Shown: positions 59,558 through 64,000 of the stretch, in pieces | How positions within the stretch are numbered: position 1 is the first letter of the stretch | Layout: each line of letters opens with the position of its first letter | Source of the DNA: Deltaproteobacteria bacterium | GTDB taxonomy: Bacteria > UBA10199 > JACPAL01 > GCA-016699445 | NCBI GenBank assembly: GCA_016699445.1 | Contig: CP064976.1 | Location: forward strand, 1,364,001 to 1,428,000 | Reading direction: 5' to 3' | DNA: 64,000 bases | Program-made: the position numbers and the translations under genes | Notes under the pieces: model-generated | What the model saw: the letters and a program-made list of their open reading frames with translations, nothing else | Databases searched by the model: none | What the model was told of the DNA's origin: nothing

Positions 59558-60636
59558 ATGAATACCTATTGGGTCAAAACACCAACAAAATCCTATCCTG
59601 TGTATGTGACAGGTCTTCAAGATGAAGATTCTTGGCTCAAACCTCTTAAAAAAATAGTGGGGACTTCCCCTCTTTTGATATTAACGAGTCCTCGTGTGGC
59701 TCGTCATTGTTGGAAAACTTTAAAAAAAGCTCTGAACGTTTTGGATATTTCTTATCAGATTCAGCTTATTCCTGACGGGGAAGAAAATAAAAATATTAAA
59801 ACGGTAGCCACAGCGTACTCTGGTTTTGTGAAGAGAAAAGTTGATCGATCTACAAAAGTATTAATTTTGGGTGGTGGTGTTTTGGGAGATATGGGTGGTT
59901 TTGTCGCTGCAACTTATTTGAGAGGTTTGAAGTTTATTCAAGTGCCCACAACATTGGTAGGGCAGGTGGATTCAAGTGTTGGTGGAAAATTGGGGATCGA
60001 TCTTCCCGAAGGTAAAAATCTGGTAGGTGTATTTCAACAACCTGAAGCTGTTTTTTGTCATACGCCATTTTTGAAAACCCTCCCACGACGTGAGTTAAGA
60101 GGTGGTTTGGGTGAAGTTATCAAGTATGGTGTTATTGATGACCCTAAGCTTTTTGGATTTGTGTCGCGAAACGTTGAAAAAATTCTTGGTGCAGATCCGG
60201 TTTGTCTTTTAGAAATAGTTAAAAAATCAGTCGCTATTAAAGCCCGTGTGGTTTCAGAGGATGAAAAAGAATCGGGACTCAGGATGATTTTAAATTTTGG
60301 TCATACCTATGGGCATGCTTTGGAACGACTAACTGATTATGAGACGTATCATCATGGTGAAGCTGTGGGTGTTGGAATGGTGTGGGCTGCAAGCTTTCTT
60401 ATCAGATGGGTTTATGTTCAGAATCTGTATTTTTGTCAGTGTTGGATTTGGTGAAACGTTCAGGACTTCCAGTAGAAATGCCTCGTTATCTTCCCAAACA
60501 ATGGAAGCGTGCTTTGGAAGTTGATAAGAAATCACGTGGTGGGATGATTCAATATGTTTTTGTGAGAGATTTAGGTTGTGTAGAAACACGTCCTATCTTG
60601 CCTTTAGATTTAGCCCTTAAAACAAAAAAATTATGA
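59558..60636 (+). CDS. aroB: 3-dehydroquinate synthase, split by a one-base frameshift
   Basis: AroB, the second shikimate-pathway enzyme (NAD and metal dependent). The first part shows IPDGEENKNIKTVATAYSGF, LGGGVLGDMGGFVAATYLRG, PTTLVGQVDSSVGGKLGIDL, GGLGEVIKYGVI and FGHTYGHALERLTDYETYHHG (metal His). After VGMVWAA (60390) the frame goes wrong; the true C-terminus, LSYQMGLCSESVFLSVLDLV onward, is in the -1 frame to 60636. One extra base after GCTGC (an A giving CAAAG) repairs it to about 360 residues. Error is likelier than decay in this intact pathway operon. Confidence 0.88.
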
Positions 60637-61172
60637 ATATTCCAGAACCTTTAACCCGAAATCATCATTTTAACCGCTATTACCGCACATGGCAGAAAAA
60701 CCCTCTTTCTGTTGTATTTATTTCTTTGGCAGAAATCTGCCGTGATCATGGATTTTTGGAGGAAGCTCTTGAGATCTGTGAAGAAGGCCTTCAGCATAAT
60801 CCTGGCTCTGTGAGTGGTCGGTTGATGTTGGCACGAATCTATTATGATCGAGGTGAAAACGGTAAGGCTGCAGAAATTACTCAGGAAATTTTGGATAAAC
60901 ACCCTTCTCAAAGAGAAGCTCGCTCCCTTCTTGAAAGGATCAAAAAGGATATAAATGCTAATCAAGAGGTTGATGGGGCTTCAGAAGAAATAACTCTGGT
61001 GGAAAAAAGTCCTGATAAAAGTGTTAATTTATGGGAGAATGTCACGATGGCCCAGATCTATGCGGATCAGGGGGAATCAAAAATTGCCAGGGATATACTC
61101 CATCGTATCCTTAAGCGAAAACCTCAGGATGAAAGAGCTCAAGCCTTATTGGCTCAGATAGGGGTTGTTTAA
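60633..61172 (+). CDS. TPR protein between aroB and aroQ
   Basis: A 179-residue soluble protein with TPR units at about residues 25-110 (FISLAEICRDHGFLEEALEI, RLMLARIYYDRGENGKAAEI) and again at 135-170 (VTMAQIYADQGESKIARDIL). No signal peptide. The start overlaps aroB by four bases (ATGA) and aroQ follows by three bases, so it is co-translated with shikimate genes. It may scaffold protein complexes; partner unknown. A second TPR gene follows aroQ. Confidence 0.8.
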   Translation: MNIPEPLTRNHHFNRYYRTWQKNPLSVVFISLAEICRDHGFLEEALEICEEGLQHNPGSVSGRLMLARIYYDRGENGKAAEITQEILDKHPSQREARSLLERIKKDINANQEVDGASEEITLVEKSPDKSVNLWENVTMAQIYADQGESKIARDILHRILKRKPQDERAQALLAQIGVV

Positions 61173-61175
61173 AAT

Positions 61176-61625
61176 ATGAAAATACTTGTTATTCATGGAC
61201 CAAACTTGAACCTGCTCGGAAAAAGGGAAAAATCCATTTACGGTACCCTGACGCTTTCTCAGATTAATAAAGAGATTGAGAAGGTGGCTCTATCGCAAAA
61301 AGTAAAAGTCGATTTTTATCAGAGTAATCATGAAGGCGAGATAGTGACAAAAATTCAGGAAGCTGATGATCTCTACCATGGTATTTTGATCAACCCTGCC
61401 GCATTTACACATACGAGTGTGGCCGTCAGGGATGCGATTGCTTCAATTCAAATACCAGTTGTGGAGGTGCATCTTTCTAATATTCATGCGCGCGAATCAT
61501 TCCGAAAAGAATCTTATGTCTCACCTGTGGCGGCCGGAGTGATTTTTGGTTTTGGGAAAGAAAGTTATTTATTGGGTCTTCGTGGACTGATCTCGATTTT
61601 GAGCAGTCGTAAAGGTAAAAAATAA
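61176..61625 (+). CDS. aroQ: Type II 3-dehydroquinate dehydratase
   Basis: AroQ removes water from 3-dehydroquinate to give dehydroshikimate. The 149-residue dodecamer-forming enzyme has VIHGPNLNLLGKREKSIYGT with the catalytic Arg and Tyr, FYQSNHEGEIVTKIQEA, GILINPAAFTHTSVAVRDAI, and VEVHLSNIHARESFR with the catalytic His. Its stop overlaps the next TPR start (TAATG). aroA and aroE are not in the window. Confidence 0.95.
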   Translation: MKILVIHGPNLNLLGKREKSIYGTLTLSQINKEIEKVALSQKVKVDFYQSNHEGEIVTKIQEADDLYHGILINPAAFTHTSVAVRDAIASIQIPVVEVHLSNIHARESFRKESYVSPVAAGVIFGFGKESYLLGLRGLISILSSRKGKK

Positions 61626-62632
61626 TGTCTAAAGAAAGTATCATCGAAGCTGCTGAAAAACTGATCGCTGAAGGAAAATATGACAAGGCGATCAAGGAAT
61701 ATGAACGTTTAGTGCAGGATGATCCGGCCGATATGCGTGCTAAACTGAAAGTTGGAGATCTTTACGCTAAGAAAAAAGACGTTCCTAACGCGATTAAGAT
61801 TTATAAGGAAGTTGCTGAAACCTATACAAAAGAAAATTTCTCTCTCAAAGCCATAGCAGTTTATAAAACTATTTTAAAGCTATCTCCTACAATGGTGGAG
61901 GTGAATGAAAAGTTGGGGGATCTTTATCATCAAGTGGGACTGCAGCAGGACGCGGTGAATCAGTATTATATTGTAGCTTCTTTTTTTGACAACAAGGGTA
62001 AGACAAAAGAAGCCATCGAAATTCGGAAAAAAATAATTCAGGCAGATCCTTCTAATGCCACAGGCCGCATTCGTTTAGCGGAATTAATGCAGGTCGAAGG
62101 GGATAATCAAAACTCCTATCAAGAGTATGAAAGAGCTTCTGAAATTCTTTTAAAAAAGAATGATCGTGAGGGGCTGGCTGAGATTTATGAAAAAATGATT
62201 TTTTACAAGCCAGACAATGTTGAGCTTCTTTTGAAGCTAGGTAAAATTTATTTTGAAAAGAGAGATTTTAAGAAGGCTTTGAGAAGGATTGAATCTGCTC
62301 AGCCAGGTGTGAAGCAAGATATTCGGATTCAGGAAATTTGGTCTGAGTCTTTATTAGAGGATCATCAAGTCGATGCGGCCAGGAAAAAATTTAAAGAGCT
62401 CTACGAATCAGCCTTGCGGGTAAAAGATGTTGAATTGACAGCCCGTGTTTATAGCCGTGTTTTACAGGAGTTTGGTGATGATCAGGATTATTTGAATGAG
62501 TATGCGGAGCTTCAGAAAGAAGCTGGTTCTGAACAGGCTAAGGTGTCTCCAAAATATCGTGAGGATTTTGAAAAGACGGATACAGGAATCGACCTTCGGC
62601 AGTTTGATGAATATATGAAAAAAAAGACGTAA
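61625..62632 (+). CDS. TPR-repeat protein
   Basis: A 335-residue soluble protein made almost wholly of helical TPR units: KLIAEGKYDKAIKEYERLVQ, LKVGDLYAKKKDVPNAIKIY, SLKAIAVYKTILKLSPTMVE, LGDLYHQVGLQQDAVNQYYI and IEIRKKIIQADPSNATGRIR, continuing to about residue 300. No signal peptide or enzymatic motif. Proteins of this shape are common in Deltaproteobacteria-like genomes and probably mediate protein contacts. Coupled to aroQ at its start and two bases before the ferritin-like gene. Confidence 0.82.
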   Translation: MSKESIIEAAEKLIAEGKYDKAIKEYERLVQDDPADMRAKLKVGDLYAKKKDVPNAIKIYKEVAETYTKENFSLKAIAVYKTILKLSPTMVEVNEKLGDLYHQVGLQQDAVNQYYIVASFFDNKGKTKEAIEIRKKIIQADPSNATGRIRLAELMQVEGDNQNSYQEYERASEILLKKNDREGLAEIYEKMIFYKPDNVELLLKLGKIYFEKRDFKKALRRIESAQPGVKQDIRIQEIWSESLLEDHQVDAARKKFKELYESALRVKDVELTARVYSRVLQEFGDDQDYLNEYAELQKEAGSEQAKVSPKYREDFEKTDTGIDLRQFDEYMKKKT

Positions 62633-62634
62633 TC

Positions 62635-63261
62635 ATGAGAGAAGTTTTAAAAAAAATAGTTTCAGATGTCTCTTTGGAAGCTCGATGGCTAAAAACGGTG
62701 TCGCTTCTTGAGTACGTAGGTTCTCGAAAGATTTCCAAAACAGTTGGTCAGAAATACCCATCTTTGGATATTCTTGAACATCTTAATGATGAGACCCGAC
62801 ATGCCTATGCTTTTGCCAAACTTTCAAACTCCTTAGCTCAAAATCAGGAAATCTCTTCTTTGTGTGCTGAAGAAGGTCTCCATTATTTTCAAACTTTAGA
62901 CAAATCTTTATCGGGTTGGGTGACTCAGTTGCTGGGGCACGAAGACATGTATGCTAACTATCTTTTTGTGACGTGTGCTATCGAGCGGCGCGCGATGAGT
63001 TTGTATCCATATTATCAGAGTATTACACCTCATCTTTTTGTGAGGGACGAATTGAGGCAAGTGATTTTAGAAGAGAATACTCATCGAAAACCAATAGAAG
63101 AAAAAATCAGTCAGATTTTAAGGAAGTATGGCCGAGAAGATTTTTCGGAATGTCAGGCAATCGAAGAAAAACTTTTCACTGAGTTTTCTGATAAGATTCA
63201 ATCTTACCTTTCAAAAATTGATAAAACCCTCTTGGCTTTCGGGATCCGCCAAAGCTCCTAA
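62635..63261 (+). CDS. Ferritin-like diiron protein, unassigned
   Basis: A 208-residue helical protein. Carboxylate-bridged diiron ligands can be read in four helices: Glu in SLLEYVGSRK, ExxH in HLNDETRHAYAFAKL, Glu in TCAIERRAMSLYPYYQ and ExxH in VILEENTHRKPIEEK. This E...ExxH...E...ExxH pattern is that of ferritin-like oxygenases and related proteins. No signal peptide. Substrate unknown; it is the last gene of the shikimate/TPR operon. The last 51 bases overlap the convergent CbiX-like gene. Confidence 0.65.
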   Translation: MREVLKKIVSDVSLEARWLKTVSLLEYVGSRKISKTVGQKYPSLDILEHLNDETRHAYAFAKLSNSLAQNQEISSLCAEEGLHYFQTLDKSLSGWVTQLLGHEDMYANYLFVTCAIERRAMSLYPYYQSITPHLFVRDELRQVILEENTHRKPIEEKISQILRKYGREDFSECQAIEEKLFTEFSDKIQSYLSKIDKTLLAFGIRQSS

Positions 63262-63561
63262 ATTATGAAGAGGGATGGACGCATGCTTTTCCTGTGCCTC
63301 CGCGATGAGTGCCGGAATATCCTTGCCCACATGCCGTCCCTGGAAAATCATCAAAGGAAGAATGAAAATCTCGGAAGCTCCTTCCGCGACGCAAAGGTCG
63401 ATTCCTTCCGGAATCAAGGGTGTCGCCAACTCCAAAACAGCCCCGCGGACGGTGGCCATCCCGAATTTTTTTTGAAAGTTCTCAACGAGCTCAAACAATG
63501 AGGCGTTACTTTTTGGCTCCCGACTGCCGTGAGCGATGAAGAGATAGAATGGTTTATTCAT
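63211..63561 (-). CDS. CbiX/sirohydrochlorin-chelatase-like protein
   Basis: A 116-residue small CbiX-type protein. FYLFIAHGSREPKSNASLFE has the metal-binding His of the chelatase family; VRGAVLELATPLIPEGIDLC and IFILPLMIFQGRHVGKDIPA carry the second His region. Single-domain CbiX(S) proteins insert Co, Ni or Fe into sirohydrochlorin. ATG 63561 is chosen because the family starts just there; the frame extends upstream into the VapB promoter. No other tetrapyrrole gene is nearby. It overlaps the convergent ferritin-like gene. Confidence 0.8.
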   Translation of the reverse strand: MNKPFYLFIAHGSREPKSNASLFELVENFQKKFGMATVRGAVLELATPLIPEGIDLCVAEGASEIFILPLMIFQGRHVGKDIPALIAEAQEKHASIPLHNLGALADPESQEGFINF

Positions 63562-63568
63562 AAAATAG

Positions 63569-63597
63569 TTGAAGTATATACATATAGTGTATACAAT
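63569..63597 (+). promoter_or_regulatory. Promoter and operator of vapBC
   Basis: TTGAAG (63569-63574), 17 bp, TACAAT (63592-63597). The predicted start of transcription falls at the vapB ATG (63605), as for the module at 15.1 kb, with no ribosome binding site. Imperfect inverted repeat GTATATAC (63574-63581) and GTGTATAC (63587-63594) overlaps it and is a probable VapB site. Confidence 0.6.
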
Positions 63598-63604
63598 AAT
63601 CTTT

Positions 63605-63835
63605 ATGTCAACTACTAAAGTCTTTAAAAGTGGCAATTCACAAGCGGTGAGGATCCCGAGGGAATTTCAGCTGGATGTGGATGAAGTTGAAATTATTCAA
63701 GAAGGGGATCGACTCATCCTAAAAAAGCCCGAGAAAAACTTGGGGAATGCTTTTCATCTGCTCAGTGGTTTCCCGGAGGATTTTTTCGAGGAAGGCCGCA
63801 AGGATTCACCCCCGCAGAAAAGGGCTTCTTGGTAA
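63605..63835 (+). CDS. vapB: VapB-type AbrB-fold antitoxin
   Basis: A 76-residue antitoxin starting MSTTKVFKSGNSQAVRIPRE, the standard AbrB/VapB swapped-hairpin signature, then VDEVEIIQEGDRLILKKPEK and a C-terminal FPEDFFEEGRKDSPPQKR tail that should fit into the toxin active site. It binds DNA upstream and neutralises the PIN-domain toxin encoded one base after its stop codon. Apparently leaderless. Confidence 0.88.
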   Translation: MSTTKVFKSGNSQAVRIPREFQLDVDEVEIIQEGDRLILKKPEKNLGNAFHLLSGFPEDFFEEGRKDSPPQKRASW

Positions 63836-63836
63836 T

Positions 63837-64000
63837 ATGAAATACCTGTTGGATACCAATATTTGTATTTATATCGCCAAAGAACACCCTCCCCATGTGC
63901 TCAAGCATTTCCAATCCTTGTCGATCGGATCGACGGGTATGTCGACGATTACCTATGGTGAACTCGAATATGGTCTTCAAAAAAGCCAGATGAAAAAGAA
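63837..64000 (+). CDS. vapC: VapC-type PIN-domain toxin (3' end off the window)
   Basis: The first 54 codons of a PIN-domain ribonuclease: MKYLLDTNICIYIAKEHPPH supplies the first acidic metal ligand (Asp6), and STITYGELEYGLQKS supplies the conserved Glu. VapC toxins cut tRNA or rRNA. The remaining catalytic Asp residues lie outside the window. It starts one base after the vapB stop. Confidence 0.88.
   Translation, partial: MKYLLDTNICIYIAKEHPPHVLKHFQSLSIGSTGMSTITYGELEYGLQKSQMKK

Overview
The window is AT-rich bacterial chromosome, densely coded, from a Gram-negative organism: it encodes several lipoproteins, outer-membrane beta-barrel proteins, GatCAB amidotransferase, a CarD-type regulator, FecR-domain proteins and a CHASE2 adenylate cyclase. 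A TIGR02147-family regulator with a TETGNP lipoprotein, and an adjacent DUF3015/DUF4105 pair, point to the Bdellovibrio/former Deltaproteobacteria side of the tree. The exact phylum cannot be fixed from the sequence. No rRNA, CRISPR array, transposase or phage module is visible; two tRNA genes are present.

Layout. 1-5.2 kb: end of an APC permease, a PlsC-like acyltransferase, a Fic/HTH 'mobile mystery' pair and a MoxR ATPase/VWA pair. 5.3-9.3 kb: MazEF, DAHP synthase, HipBA, gamma-carbonic anhydrase. 9.3-17.7 kb: two small transporters, an EEP-fold protein, ilvD, glpK, a second MazF-type module, a hydrolase and purC. 17.8-26.1 kb: a seven-gene operon of duplicated FecR and lipoprotein genes around a TPR/beta-barrel protein, followed by an MBL hydrolase and a CHASE2 adenylate cyclase. 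This is the best candidate for an undescribed envelope signalling system. 26.2-31.3 kb: tRNA-Gln, an RNA methyltransferase, tRNA-Phe, carD, ispD-ispF-cysS. 31.3-36.8 kb: a beta-propeller lipoprotein, TETGNP lipoprotein and TIGR02147 regulator sharing a palindrome, then an AbiE module. 36.8-44.1 kb: uvrB and uvrC flanking glycolipid-type genes. 44.6-50.5 kb: a tight gatC-gatA-gatB-lysE-mtnA-ilvE operon. 50.6-57.7 kb: prepilin peptidase, DUF3015, DUF4105, a lipoprotein hydrolase, an AlbA_2 regulator, a CBS protein and an unknown protein. 57.8-63.3 kb: aroC-aroK-aroB-TPR-aroQ-TPR-ferritin-like operon. The end holds a CbiX-like gene and VapBC.

Two themes stand out. First, toxin-antitoxin-type modules are frequent (six in 64 kb) and most carry readable operators: inverted repeats, or boxes spaced 11 bp apart. 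Second, at least five genes (purC, the TPR/barrel gene, AbiEii, a YdjC-like deacetylase, aroB), and possibly two more, are each split by what looks like a one-base indel, mostly in short homopolymers. Because purC and aroB are normally indispensable, sequencing error in a draft or long-read assembly is the simplest explanation. I therefore annotate these genes across the break.
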